From Rehmannia glutinosa (lineage: Eukaryota > Streptophyta > Magnoliopsida > Lamiales > Orobanchaceae), in the NCBI GenBank assembly GCA_016081115.2, contig JABTTQ020001487.1:124001-188000 (forward strand): a stretch of DNA of 64,000 nucleotides. The letters run 5' to 3'. The notes under the pieces were generated by a model that saw only the letters and a program-made list of their open reading frames with translations, had not been told where the DNA came from and made no database searches. Both the position numbers and the translations under genes were made by a program. Below, piece after piece: positions 46,480-58,739 of this stretch. Each line of letters opens with the position of its first letter. The first letter of the stretch is position 1.

Positions 46480-48248
46480 GGGCTCTTTTGGTTGGGGTTT
46501 ATGCTAGAGATATCAACCACTTTTGTTATTAATCAAGCATATTATTTTGTTTGGTTCAACATGGTTGGGCTCATGAAAAAGACAAGACCCACTATATCCC
46601 CTTTTACTCCACAACAGACAATTTAACCTTCATCTCCTTCACAAGACGCACGCGAACCCTAAGCTTCTCACCATTGACGAGCGGCATCGACGTATAGGTA
46701 GGTTTTGCCACTAATTTCTCTAAATTCGCAATATAAATTTGCTTGTTCTTCTTTAACCTACCTCTGCGTCGATTTAAAATCGATGACTCGCACAATTTTT
46801 CAGTAACCCATTTTTTTCTGTAAATTTATTTCAGTTCATCTTGATATTGGATCGGATAGCTTTTCGAATCCAACATAAGGTATGTGTTTGTCGGTTTTGG
46901 AAGCACGAAAAAGTTCAGTTTTTAATTGTTGCTAATTAAAATATTTATTATTGTTTTATTGATTTGATGGTTCCTGAAATTATTATTTTTTTACTGTTTT
47001 ATTACTTTGTTGTTTCACTTATAAACTGAATATGTGTTATGTATTGAATAAGCATGCTTTCGCATATAAACAAAAATCACAATTAGATTAGTTGATTTGT
47101 TATGGCATGCCTCAGTTTTTGGTTGAGCTAGGATTCAATTTATCATTGTTTTTAACTTCTAATTTATTTATTACTGTGTTATTACTTTGTTGGTTGCTGT
47201 TAATTTTTTTTTTCTGTTTTATTACTTTGATGAATTCCTTGTAGTCTGAAGATGTGTTATATTTTTGAATATGCCTAATTTCGCATATAACAACTAAACA
47301 CGAATTACTTGATAAATAATGATCCCAATTATCCACATTTACGAAAAGACTAAAACAATTTGCCATACTTACTTGCAATCTTCAGACCGTAATAGTCGCA
47401 TTCGCCAAATGTAGAGGAAAACAGAAAACATCAGTAACCCATTATTCTAGAATAACACATCCCAATTAAATTTCATAAAAATTATTAAAACTAAAATACC
47501 CTAAATTTTGTTTAGATCGTAGTTAAATACCATAAAATACCCTAAATAGAACCAGTTAAAACCATTATATTAAACAGGTAAAATATTATAAATTACATTT
47601 AAGTAACAAAAATCCATATGTTAAAACTAAAATACCATAAATTTCAGTGATTGTAGTTAAATACCCCAAAATACCATAAATAGAACCAGTTAAAACTTGT
47701 TCCTATAACAAACCTATATGTTAAAACTAAAATACCCCAAAATTACTGTGAAAGAACAAACCCATCGATTAAATAGTTAGAAAGCTACATAAATCAAAAT
47801 TCGAAAAAGTATAATATCAAACTAAGAGTGAAAATGAATTTATATTTACCTTTGTAGCCTCGTTCGCGGATTGAAAATGGAGATTTCAGTTGAAAAAGAT
47901 CTTTGAGTTGAGGAATTTGTGGACGGGAAATAACATAGAAGAAGGGGCTGGGGAAATGGGGTTTTGAGTAGAATGAGAACCCAGTCAAATTATGAAGAAT
48001 AGACATAATAAGTCAAAGTCTGAAAATGGTAAATAAATTGTAAGTTAGGGGTACAAATGTCATATCCACCTTGAATAAATGTTCTTATCCAACATGAACC
48101 AAACACATTATTAATAAACCCACTTGTATCATGTATCACAATCCATCAAACAAACATGATAATAGGACATATTGTGTCCATATGATAAGGATGGAAAATG
48201 AAATGGGAATTAATCACGCACATTACCATCATTCAACCAAACGAGCCC
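46480..48248. mobile_element. TIR element with GGGCTC(G/T)TTTGGTTG ends
   Basis: The left end GGGCTCTTTTGGTTGGGGTT and the reverse of the right end GGGCTCGTTTGGTTGAATGA are inverted repeats. Weaker pairing continues inward (TTTGTTTGGTTCA with TGTTTGGTTCATG). The interior is AT-rich; minus-strand frames at 46795-46604, 47378-47112 and 48006-47794 are short and unrecognised. GAATA(T/A)GC...TTTCGCATATAA occurs twice inside (about 47047 and 47267). No clean target duplication was found. Confidence 0.6.
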
Positions 48249-48747
48249 TTAGAGAAAAAGTCAAGACAGATGGTAACGGGCAAAAATTTATTAGATGGAT
48301 CTCAAAACTGAACAGGTGATGTTATTGTAATATCCACAAACTAATATTAGTAGTCTATCTGAAAAATATTACCAAATTCCTCTAAAATATATTAGTATAA
48401 TTCACTTGAAAGTGTTAATTTTTTAATATTGGACAGTGACTAGTATCACGAGACGAGATCACTGAAAATATTAGGTTTTAATCTGAAAATTATTAGTAGT
48501 CTCACTAAATAGTATTAGTAGGCCCCTTAATAATATTAGACGTTCCTCTAGGTTGTTGGGGTTAGGCTGGGGCTATGTCGCTAGGTTTGCGGGTTGAATA
48601 CATATCTATTAGGCTAGATTCATCTAACAGTTAGACTGTCTAACACGAGACTACATAAACTATTATTATAAGGAATAGCTTCAATTGATTAAAGTATTTG
48701 TATTAGTTAATGAACAATATGGAATTTATATATATATATATATATAT
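48249..48747. other. Intergenic stretch without recognised gene
   Basis: AT-rich; many ATTAGT words between 48340 and 48540, and a (TA)n run at 48727-48747. No frame of note. Confidence 0.4.
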
Positions 48748-49102
48748 GTGGAGAGTTATATAGGACCCAAACATTATATGAGTACATAAGACCAAATCCA
48801 AACCACACATCTACCTATTTCAATGGCTATTATTAAATCTGTTTAATGTTTATAAAAAATATGATAAAACCGAAATGGAGGCAAATTAGTCCACATCAAT
48901 TATAGGGGGAGCGACTAAATCTAGAAAATCTCATAAAAATAGGATGAGTTACCCACAATTGGTGGCATCTTTCTATCCGAATTGTTATCATAATCTCTAC
49001 CAAAATATCGATTCAGTCTTTTTCTCCACCAAGCATGTTGTATAGAAAAGTAAAACCCAGAAATTCAAGTCGAACAATTGAAAAATCCAGCAACCAAAAA
49101 AA

Positions 49103-49148
49103 ATGGATAACTCCTACGAGGAATGCTTCAACACTCATGATCAACAAG
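49103..49148 (+). pseudogene. First-exon-like fragment of a MULE/FAR1-type gene
   Basis: ATG at 49103 opens MDNSYEECFNTHDQQ and runs into a splice-donor-like AAG|GTAACC. Such short, acidic openings are common in MULE-derived and FAR1-related genes, but the fragment is too short to prove it. Confidence 0.3.
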
Positions 49149-49238
49149 GTAACCCTAACATTTTATCACGTTTTGACTGTTTAGTATGTCCAGTTTTACT
49201 GTATTCATTTAATGTATGATTTCTATTTTTTTAAACCA

Positions 49239-49920
49239 AGCATTCATTTCATCATTCCCAGTTTTTCAAACCCAGAAATTTGCTTTCGAATGACTAGCTA
49301 GCATATTGCTTATTTGTGCTTATATACTTGCTTGTAAGTATGCAAAAATTTTGTGAATTCATGGTCTGTGTTTTTGCGTTCTTACAATAAAAGTAGTTTT
49401 ACTGAGTAGAAACTACCATGTTATGCAAAAAAAAAAAAAAAGAAAAAGAAAAACTGGACTTATATGGACGCCCAATTCATTTCGTCATTTCCAGTTTTTT
49501 TTTAAAACAAAAATTTGCTTTGGTATGTATAGAATGTTGCTTATACGTGCTTAAATATTTGCTTTTACGTATGCAAAATATTGCTTAGTTGTTTACTGTG
49601 ATATAAGTTCTCACATTAAAAATAGTTTGTTGAATAAATACTATCATGTTATGCAAAAAATCAAAAATTATACTTATATGGACTCCCCATTCATTCTATC
49701 ATTGCCCTTTTTTCAACCCAGAACTTTGCTTTGTTACGACTAGAATGTTGCTTAGATGTGCATTAATACTTACTTGTACGTATTCAAAATGTTGATTACC
49801 TCCGCATTCTTTTCATCATTCCCATTTTTTTTAACTCAGGACTTTGCTTAGTTATAGCTAGAATGTTGCTTATATGAGCATAAATACCTGATTATGTGTA
49901 TTCAAAATGTTGCTTACTTG
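49239..49920. repeat. Degenerate tandem modules inside the MULE
   Basis: Four copies starting near 49239, 49468, 49681 and 49803 share CATT(C/T)(A/T)TTTCATCATT, CC(C/A)GA(A/C)TTTGCTTT, TAGAATGTTGCTTA and TACGTATGCAAAATATTG-like words. The first two also share ACTATCATGTTATGCAAAAA-like tails. Likely intron expansion. Confidence 0.6.
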
Positions 49921-50129
49921 TTTAATGTGTTTGAAGCACTGTTAAAGCTCATAAAAGACCATAAACAAATGTTGATGATGGATCAACGTACATATTCCAA
50001 TTCCGTCAACAAGCAATAATTGATCATAGGCTTCGCTGGGAACACATCCCAACTAGGCATTGTAGTGTTGCAACCAACACATTCCAAAAATAAGGGAAGC
50101 GATAGTCGAGTAAGAGCCGACTTCAAAGC

Positions 50130-50227
50130 CAGAAAGAGAAAGCAATCAAAGCAAGTTAGAAATTGAAGAGACGTGGAAAATGTGGATAAATAGTTTCGCA
50201 CAATAGCAGAACATGCGACAAGCAGAA
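50130..50227 (+). pseudogene. C-terminal zinc-knuckle-like fragment of a MULE/FAR1-type transposase
   Basis: A shifted frame with one internal stop reads LKRRGKCG, then IVSHNSRTCDKQN and a stop codon. The CG-x-HNSRTC ending is characteristic of MULE transposases and FAR1-related proteins. Basic residues (ARKRKQSKQ) precede it in an adjoining frame. Confidence 0.45.
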
Positions 50228-51059
50228 TTGAGTTTTTTTGTCATGACTCTAGTTTATTCGAGCTTCAAACAATCTTTACATTACTTTATAATGTTTTCTA
50301 ATAATTGTGATCTTGTGCAACGTTGAAACAATATTTTTAAATCTATATTGATGCTTATTGACGTATTTGATACTGCTTATTTATGCTTGTATTACCACTT
50401 AATATTTATGCTTATTTAAATCTTTGTATTTATTTGTTTGTTAAGCTTTTGTGACTGTTTCATACCATTTTAAAAATATTTCTTAATAAAAAAACGAAAC
50501 ATGTTTTCGAAACTATGATGTGCTGCTTATTCATGTATTACAAACTGCCTATGTGTGTTACTGCCTTTTTAGCCAATTGTTTAGCAACCAAAACAAATTG
50601 CTTGTTTTTGTCTAAATTTTTTACTGCTTATTCACGTACTAGGTACTGCTTCTTTGCGTCGGTTGTAATACTTTTCGAGCAAATAATTCAACATCCAAGA
50701 AAAATTGCTTATTATAGTCCATATGTTCTACTGCTTATTGGTGTGTAATATATTGCTTATGTAAGGTTATTATATTGCTTTTTTAATCAATCTTTTCATG
50801 GAAAAAAAATAAAAATTTAAGTTATCCATGTACTCGTCAATGCCACTGCATGTTAATATCAAAAATATTCCTTACAAAGCAATCGCATTATGCTTATAAT
50901 ATCTAAAAACAATCAAATAAAAATAAATACATCACTAACTAAAAAAAACATTCCTATATCAACTACGCATGTACGTCAAAACCAACCATAATTCAAATGG
51001 CTTTAAAATTACTACAATATTCAACAATTTCCCTTATCCTTCCCCACCTCCTTATTACT

Positions 51060-52140
51060 CAACTATGCTCCATCATCACTAGTTGTGGCCTTCCTTTTCC
51101 TACTCTCTTTTGCCATTTCTAACAGAAAACCTATCAAGAAAAAATAAGTATTAGTCAGTTATGTAATACATTCATTAACAAACAATCGTCTATAAGCATA
51201 AACTCAACCAAGCATAAGCAAAATATAAAGCATGCATAAGCATAAAACAAACCATACATAAGCATAATTAACAACAACAATAAGTAGTGGAATACATCAA
51301 TAAGCAAACCACCAGATTTAAAGAAAACATAACAATAACATAATTTACCCCCTGTTACATTGAAAACAATTTACCCAAACCCCAGCCTAAATCAAGAACA
51401 TAGCAAAATCCTAATAACTACAACAATACACCCTAAAAAAATCCAACAAAAGCGAAATAAAAAAATAGAAACCCGTAACAGATCCTAGCTAAGCAGTTAT
51501 AAGAACATAGATAAGCAATAATAAGAAAATCAACAAGATTTGCACATACTTCGACAAAACAGAGCAATTTAAACTCTATTTCCCTAGATTTTCATCGTGT
51601 TAAATCAAAAACTAAAATAAAAAACATAGCAATTTACCCAAACTCAAAACTAAAATAAATAAAAATATATCAACATCCTAATAACAACAACAATAAGCTC
51701 TAAAAATCCAAAAAAAATTTAAATAAAGTAAAAACAGAAACCCACAAATTATTCTAAGGATTTATGTTTTGAAAACTGCACCAATATAAAAAAATTATAA
51801 TAAAATCAAAAATATTATACATGATCATATGCTTGTGCAAAGGACTTAACCCAAAAACTCTAAAAAAAAAATACAAAAAAAGAAGCGGAAAAAAACCTTG
51901 TTCCACAGACGATTTGGCTGTCGACTCGATTAAGAAGATGAGTACAGTCAACTTGAATATGTTATGCCGCCTCGAATAATTATCGTGGAGTTGGTGTCGC
52001 CTCAAAGAAAAGCCGTCGAGTAGATGATTAGAGGATTCTTTCGCGAGAGATAGATGGAGAGTTCTTGGACTTAGAGAGAGAGTGTGTTTCGACCAATAGA
52101 GAAGAATAGTTAAGCCTTGTTTCAGTTTTACATTACTCAT
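51060..52140 (-). pseudogene. Possible second, convergent transcription unit of the MULE
   Basis: From the right terminus inward the minus strand has a CT-rich leader (CTCTCTCTAAGTCCAAGAAC, about 52070) and an open stretch to AACAAG|GTTTTT near 51893. Far downstream at 51114-51064 a short frame reads MAKESRKRKATTSDDGA and a stop after an acceptor-like CTGTTAGAA. The basic peptide looks nuclear. The exon link is inference. Confidence 0.25.
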
Positions 52141-52392
52141 TAGAGAAGATTTTGGAAGTGAGATATCTAGATGAAAACCGATCCCTTGATTCTAGCAATT
52201 TGAAAAGCCACCACAAAAATAACTCCCCCTATTAACTGATATAAAGTTAGATTTACCAAGAAGTCATTTTCTCTAATAAATTAATCATTAAAAAAAACAA
52301 AAACTGATTAATCTAGACCGTTTAAAAAATAACTCAATGCTCCAGATTTGGTCTCACATACTCACATAACTTATCTGGACTCACCAGTTCTA

Positions 52393-52428
<36 letters not shown>

Positions 52429-52431
<3 letters not shown>

Positions 52432-53801
52432 CAAATTGTGGGAAATACCCACTTAGGATAGGACAAAAAGTTTTCTGACATGTGAGATAAAAAATTAAGT
52501 TTTCTACCCATTTTTGTGGTTTTTTTACCCAAATACCCTTATATTTTAAATGCAAAAGTATGTGGGGCACTATCCCTTTATTTTTTCTCTCTCTACTCCC
52601 TTTTTGGATTTTATAAAAAAATCTGATTTTTTGGTAAATTTTTTTGAAAGCTTTCAACAGTTTTTATTTTTTAATCCACTTTTCATATTGTTGAACAATT
52701 TTTGAGACTTTTAAATAAATTTTCATATTTTAAATAATGGCAAATGTTTAAAAAAAGTGTATTTATTTTTAATTTTCATATTTAAAATAAATTATAAATT
52801 TTAATATTTAGATTTTAAAATAATTATAAATTATTGTAATCTATAAGAGACGTTTCTAGTTTGTTATTTTCTGTAAATTGCATATAGTTTTTGTCGTTGT
52901 TATCAGATCCAACAAATGCTCCTTTAATGTAATGTTAATCTTTTTAGATTCTTTTTTATTTTTAAAATAAATTATAGATTTTAATATTTAGATTTTAAAA
53001 TGATTTTGTGGATTTTTGACATTTTTTAATAAATTACAAATATTTTTAAATTTTATTGAAACAATTTTCAAAATTAATAGACATTTTTTTAGGATTTGTA
53101 CATATACATAAAAAATTAGGCACGATATATCGTGCCTCAGTTAAAATTAGGCATGATATCGTACCTTAGTTAAAATTAGGCACGATATATATCGTGCCTC
53201 AGTTAAATAAAGGGGGGGGGGGCACGAGTAGGGAGAAAAGGAGGGGGGTCCACTGCAGACAAAGAAAGCACTAGGGAGACAAAACATGCAGTATAAAAAG
53301 ACACCTAAACATGAAAAGCAAGGAAAGGGGTGGGAAATCCGAAACAAATGGGGAGAGTAGAATAAAATAATAACAAAATTATTAATTATAATTAGGCACG
53401 ATATATCGTGCCTTAGTTAAAACTAGGCAAGATATATATCGTGCCTCATATAAAATTAGGCACGATATCGTGCCTCAGTTAAAATTAGGCACGATATCGT
53501 GCCTCAGTTAAAATTAGGCACGATATATCGTGCCTTTTTTATGTATATGTACATGAGGGTTGGCACGATATGGGCACGATATGGCATGATATGGGCATAC
53601 GATTTTATACATAGGTGTGTGTATTTGGGGGGAAGTGTACACGATTTTCATGGAATGCATTAATTGCATCAGTTTAAAAATTCTAAATCTTCAAATTAAA
53701 GGAGGGGCATTTTTGTCAAATTGGGTAGAAAAGAGTTTTCTTATATCTATGAGTTTAAAAAAATACCCACTATCCATAATGGGTACTTAAAAAATTCCCT
53801 C
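52429..53801. mobile_element. Second TIR element inserted beside the (TA)n tract
   Basis: Left end GAGCAAATTGTGGGAAATAC...CCCACTTAGGATAGG and reverse of right end GAGGGAATTTTTTAAGTACC...CATTATGGATAGTGGG are imperfect inverted repeats. They continue as AAGTTTTCTACCCATTT and AACTCTTTTCTACCCAATTT. Flanked by TATATATA on both sides. No transposase seen. Confidence 0.65.
53098..53554. repeat. Palindromic GGCACGATATATCGTGCC array
   Basis: At least seven copies of AGGCACGATATATCGTGCCT (some with ATATC or ATATATATC centres) separated by CAGTTAAAATT. An unrelated G-rich segment (53205-53390) splits the array. The whole block is bounded by TGTACATATACATAAAAAA (53098) and its reverse complement (53535-53554), so the array is nested inside a larger inverted repeat. 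Confidence 0.88.
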
Positions 53802-54380
53802 ATATATATATATATATAATAACCAAGTCACTTATAAATAGTAATAAAAAAATCCGTCTAAAGCACCATCTTAGAATTACTAAAATATAATTACAACATG
53901 TAACATTAATTTTTGAAATAGGAAATTAATTATGAAAATTTATATGTTTATATAATAACAAATCATTATATAAAAATAAATTTTCAAATCTCTGTGTGTA
54001 TTTGATTAATTATATTTGTCTATTTTTTTCTTTTGTAAATTTTAATAATTTTTTCGTATATCAAATTAATCGTCTTTTTACGATCACCAATTTGACACTC
54101 ATATTGCATATATAAAATAAAATTAAGATATATTTACTGAAATCTTATTTTGTAATGGGCAATAATAATTGTTCATTTGGGATGTTGGACATCAATATAT
54201 AAATTCATGTATTTTGGTATTTGTGAGTATAGTGGGATTGGATCAAATGAGACCACATTTCTGGGGTAAGACAGTGTGGACTAATTCTGTCTATTTATTT
54301 AATTTTTTCAAAGGCTGATATTTAATTGATTTTTAAGCTTTTTTTTATGTTAATTCGAATAAGGGTCATTTGCCATATAA
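53802..54380. other. AT-rich intergenic stretch
   Basis: Simple (TA)n at 53803-53820, then AT-rich sequence with no recognisable frame. Confidence 0.4.
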
Positions 54381-54387
54381 CTGTTTC

Positions 54388-54671
54388 TTTAATTCACGGC
54401 CCCCACATGTTTTTGTTTGACAATTTTAATATGAAGTACATATATGCTAAACATGTAGTACAATAGTGTTAATTATACAATAAATATATGTTAAATATAC
54501 AATATAATAATGAGAGTGATTATCTCTCTATAACTGATTCCTTAATTCACGGTCCCCACATATTTTTGTTTGACAATTTTAATATGCAGTATATATATGT
54601 TAACTATACAGTATAATAGTGTTAAATCTGCAGTAAATATATATTAAATATACAGTATAATAATGAGCGTG

Positions 54672-54713
<42 letters not shown>

Positions 54714-54825
54714 ACTGGTTCCTTAATTCATGGTTCCCACATGTTAATGAGCGTGATGCTCTCTCTATAAGTGATTCTTTAATTCATGGTCCCCACATAT
54801 TTTTGTTTGGCAATTTTAATAGAGG
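54388..54825. repeat. Tandem repeat (about 150-180 bp unit) with a (CT)n microsatellite
   Basis: TTTAATTCACGG(C/T)CCCCACAT, TTTTTGTTTGACAATTTTAA and AATGAG(A/C)GTGAT recur at about 54390, 54540, 54722 and 54778. The second unit has an expanded (CT)n run (54677-54713) where the others have short CTCTCTA. The fourth copy is partial. Confidence 0.8.
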
Positions 54826-55099
54826 ATATTATACTAAACCCCATGTACTATTCGCATTTTCACACTTTATCATATAAACTATTTTTTGTTATAGTTTACC
54901 ATATGAACTATGTAACTTTTTGCACTTTGTCCTATATGGATAGCTTTACCCCTAAAATATTATTTTTTTAAAAATAATAAATATAGTTCATTACGATCAT
55001 ATTCAACCCATCATACTTCCATATAAAAATTATTGAACTTTTAAATTCATACATTGCTTGACTAGAATGTACTTGAGTATTCATGGTTAATGAAGAATA
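54826..55099. repeat. Left half of a MITE-like sequence cut by the copia insertion
   Basis: ATACTAAACCCCATGTACTA and TTGCACTTTGTCC are typical wording for the end of a Mutator-like MITE. No inverted partner occurs before the copia LTR at 55100; it may lie beyond the window. Confidence 0.35.
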
Positions 55100-56656
55100 T
55101 GTTAGGAAATTTATTGTTTAAGATTTTGATGAATGCCATGTAAAACTTAGAATAGAAAGTTGGCACCCCAATTCTTGTTGTAAAATGTATTGTAACAATT
55201 AGATTTGGCCGTAGCAGTCAAGTCACTACGCCCTAACATGCAAGAAAGCAATCAAGCGGGAAGGAAGACTCTGCTGTGAGACAGTTGAGTATAGCAAAGA
55301 AGAGTAGACGGGAACTCTACTAAAGAAGCAGCTGAGATGCAGCCAAGTGGAGTATTAGTCAAGTCAACTCAAGATAAGCCAAGTCTCAAGTTGAAGTGAC
55401 AGAAGAGTCATCGAATGATTAGAAGCTGACTCTAAGTCACCTGGGGAAAGCAAGGAAATGCAGTCAAGTTGAGATAGTGTAAAAGATCCGTTGTACGAGT
55501 AAATCAAGAGATTTACTTAAACAAGTAATATCTCCATACCACCTTTCTTGGAGTGCTCGGTCGAGGAGCGTGTAAAAGGAATGAACAATGGGAAGCACTA
55601 CACCGTGTCGAACTACGAAAAGGTGAAAGAACAATTCATACGAGGAAATGGCAATTCCAAGGATCGCAACAAGACAAGCCAACGACGCAAGTGACTTTCA
55701 AAAATAAGCCTATCTCTTCAACGGGCAAATTTTTGAAAGATCACTATATAAGGCGATGAATGACTCGAGAGAAGGTTACGAACCACGAACATTCAAGAAA
55801 TCAATAAAAGTATAACCAGAAATACTCTCAAATCATTCAAGATTAATCCTCAAGCCTACATTACGAAGTACATCAATCCAACACTTACCTGTGAAGGAAA
55901 GAGAACTTCAATCGAGTTGAAGAGGAAACTTTTGAAGAAAAGGGGTCTACATTCCACGAAGGATTGTAGGAAGGTTCAAGGTCGAACCAAGTCTCAAGCT
56001 TTTGGAGGGCTTCGTGATCAAATCCAAAGAGTTTGAGCAAGTGAGTGTAGTAGCAAAAGCGGCTGCCCTGTGAAGAAGCCGAGTCGTGAGAAGCCGGTGA
56101 GTGATCAAGGCGTCTCAGATCGAGTCCCAAAGGATCAAGTCAATTTGTGTGATCAAGACTTGTATCCGGATCATTACCACTTTGTAAAGCGATCATTACT
56201 TAGTGGATTCCTCCGGGAGTTGGAGAAGAGAGGAGTAGAAGAATTACCCCATCTTCGAACCTCTATAAAAACTTTATTGTGTCATTTACTTTTCAAAGAC
56301 TTTAATTCTGCATTTTTTTAGCGCTTATATCTGTGATAAATTTGCTATCCACTTGATAATTTATAAGTACTAAATCAAGCTCTAAAATCTTGCTTAATCA
56401 AACTTAAGGGTGTTAAGTCTTCGCTGAAAACAAAACCACGAGTTGAGTCAAATTATAGCCAGCAGTGAGTTACTCCATCAACAACTCAATCGAAGTGTTG
56501 AGAGATTAACTCTTGAGTGACTAATTCGATTTGTCCATCAAGGACACAATTTGTGTAAAATCAACTCTGTAGTTTTAAAAGGACTAAATCGAAAATTTGG
56601 TAAGGTTTATTCAACCCCCCTTCTAAACCTTACACTTACACCCCTTGGGGCCTACA
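55100..56656 (+). repeat. copia 5' LTR (plus-strand element)
   Basis: 1557 bp from TGTTAGGAAATTT to CCTACA, the same family as 9275-10834 and 56941-58467. It is followed at once by a primer site, so it is the 5' LTR of a plus-strand element whose 3' part must lie beyond 64000. Confidence 0.95.
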
Positions 56657-56658
56657 AG

Positions 56659-56670
56659 TGGTATCAGAGC
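56659..56670 (+). other. copia primer-binding site (initiator tRNA-Met)
   Basis: TGGTATCAGAGC, the standard complement of the 3' end of plant initiator tRNA-Met, two bases after the LTR. Confidence 0.95.
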
Positions 56671-56782
56671 GGTTGGTTCATTGAACCCTCCGCACCGGTT
56701 CTTGAACTAGATCTCCAAACTTTTCAAAGTCGCTTTAGTACTTAAATCTTCAAAACTCTTTTTATCATTAAAAGTTATTATC

Positions 56783-56940
56783 ATGGAAGCAAACTTGACA
56801 CGCATCCCTATGTTTACTATTGAAGAATTTGATGATTGGAAAATTCGTATGCGAGGCTCATCTATCAAACATTACATGATGAGATGTGGATAGTGATAGA
56901 AGATGGGCCTCTGCAAATCTTAAAGGTGAACACAATTTGT
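56783..56940 (+). pseudogene. copia gag N-terminal fragment, cut by a nested element
   Basis: ATG at 56783 opens MEANLTRIPMFTIEEFDDWK, the N-terminus of a UBN2-type copia gag. One frame change occurs before LQILKVNTI. The frame ends abruptly where the minus-strand LTR begins at 56941. The left copy of the family continues past this point (KVNTTYAKSCGEGED), which proves an interruption. Confidence 0.85.
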
Positions 56941-58467
56941 TGTAGGTCCCAAGGGGTGTAAGTGTAAGGTTTAGAAGGGGGGTTGAATAAACCTTACCAA
57001 ATTTTCGATTTAGGCCTTTTAAATCTCTGAGTTCTACACATTTGTGTCCTTGATGGACGATCAAATTAGTCACCCAAAGAGAGTTAATCTCTCAAGAGAC
57101 TCATTTGATTTGTTAATAGAGTAACTCATTTGTTGGCTATAAATTGACTCAAGCGTGGTTTTGTTTTTTGGAAGACTTAACACCCTTAAGTTTGATTAAG
57201 CAAGTTTTTCTGACTTGATTTAGTACTTATAAATTATCAAATGGATAGCAAATTTATCGTGAGATATAAGCAATTAAAAGTGCGTAAATTTAAATCTTTG
57301 AAATGTATATGACACGAGAAAGTTTTTATAGAGGTTCGAAGATGGGGTAATTCTTCTACTCCTCTCTTCTCCAACTCTGGAGGAATCCACTAAGTAATGA
57401 TCGAGTTTACAAAGTGGTAATAGTCCGGATACAAGTCTTGATCACAACGGCCCGACTTGATCCTTTGGGATTCGATCGAGACGCCTTGATCACTCGGTGG
57501 CTTCTCGCGACGACTCGGCTTCTTCTTCACAGGCATTTTGCCTTGCTACTACAACTCACTTGCTTAAGCACTTTGGATTTGATCACGAAGCCCTCCAAGA
57601 GCTTAAGACTTGGTTGACCTTGAACCTTTCTACAATCCTTCCTGGAATGTAGACCCCTTGTTTTTAGTATTTTCCTCTTCAGGCGATTGAAGTTCTCTTT
57701 CCTTCACGAGGTAAGTGTTGGATTGATGTACTTGAGATGTAGGCTTGAGGATTGAGAATGTTTGATTTTTGATAAGCTTGTATATCTTCACGTGTGTGTC
57801 ATTCATGAATTTTTCTCAAACAAACTCCTCGGCCTTTTATAGTGAACTTTCAAAAATTTGCCCGTTGAAGAGATAGGCTCATTTTTGAAAGTCACTTGCG
57901 ATCGTTGGCTTGCGGTTCTTGGAATTGCCATTTCCTCGTATGAATTGTTTTATCACCTTTTCGAGTCGACACGGTGTAGTGCTTCCCATTGGTTCATTCC
58001 TTTTGCACGCTTGAGGGACTCGAGCACTCCAAGAAAGGTAGTATGGAGATATTACTTGTTTAAGTAAATCTCTTGATTTCGTGCAACGGTTCTTTCTGAT
58101 TATCTCGACTTGATTTGCTTTTCCTTGCTTTCCCAGGTGACTTAGAGTCGACTTCCAATCATGGATGACTCTTGTCGCCCGACTTGAGACTTGGCTTCTC
58201 TTGAGTTGACTTGATCGATGTTCCACTAAATTTGCATCTCACCGCTTCTTGATCGAGTTCTGTCGCTCTTCTTCTTTGTACTCATTTGTCTCTCAGAGAT
58301 TTTCCTTCAAGCCTTGATTATCTTCTTGCATGTTAGGGCGTAGGTGACTTAACTCGGCTTGGCGGCTCTAATTGTTACAATACATTTTGACAAGAATTGG
58401 GGTGCCAACTTTCTATTCTAAGTTTTACATGGCATTCATCAAAATCTAAACAATAAAATTCCTAACA
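56941..58467 (-). repeat. copia 3' LTR (nested minus-strand element)
   Basis: 1527 bp, plus-strand ends TGTAGGTCCC and CCTAACA. A polypurine tract rather than a primer site adjoins its inner end, so it is the 3' LTR of an element that extends to the right. Confidence 0.93.
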
Positions 58468-58482
58468 ATTTCCCACTTTTTG
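58468..58482 (-). other. copia polypurine tract
   Basis: On the minus strand AAAAAGTGGGAAAT lies directly before the LTR start TGTTAGG. Confidence 0.8.
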
Positions 58483-58739
58483 ATGATGCCAAAACTTAAA
58501 TCATACAAAGATGCAAATAACAAAGATACATACTGAGATAGTGTATTGACATAGAATGTATATGAGAATCAATCTTTTTATTGATCATATCATTCTTGTA
58601 CTTAACACAATTTGTTTACAAGGTGTATCGAGTATGTAATTGTCTTCACAAAAAAATAGAAAATTTATAGCTTTATTACGGAAGACTTACATTGTATGTA
58701 TTTACATATAAAATACACGAAGGGTTGACAAACAACACT

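Larger units (their letters stand above)
48748..52390. mobile_element. Mutator-like element with transposase remnants
   Basis: The left terminal region TTATATGAGTACATAAGACC (followed by AAATCC) matches the reverse of the right one, TTATGTGAGTATGTGAGACC (AAATCTGG). Both ends lie in (TA)n tracts, so a 9-bp duplication cannot be scored. Inside are a small 5' exon-like frame (49103-49148), four degenerate tandem modules (49239-49920), a C-terminal transposase-like fragment (50130-50227) and, reading inward from the right end, a leader-like stretch with a short basic peptide. Confidence 0.6.

Noticed and set aside
53098..53554. CRISPR-like array
   Set aside because: The repeats are palindromes with a constant short linker and no unique spacers, in a plant nuclear context inside a transposon.
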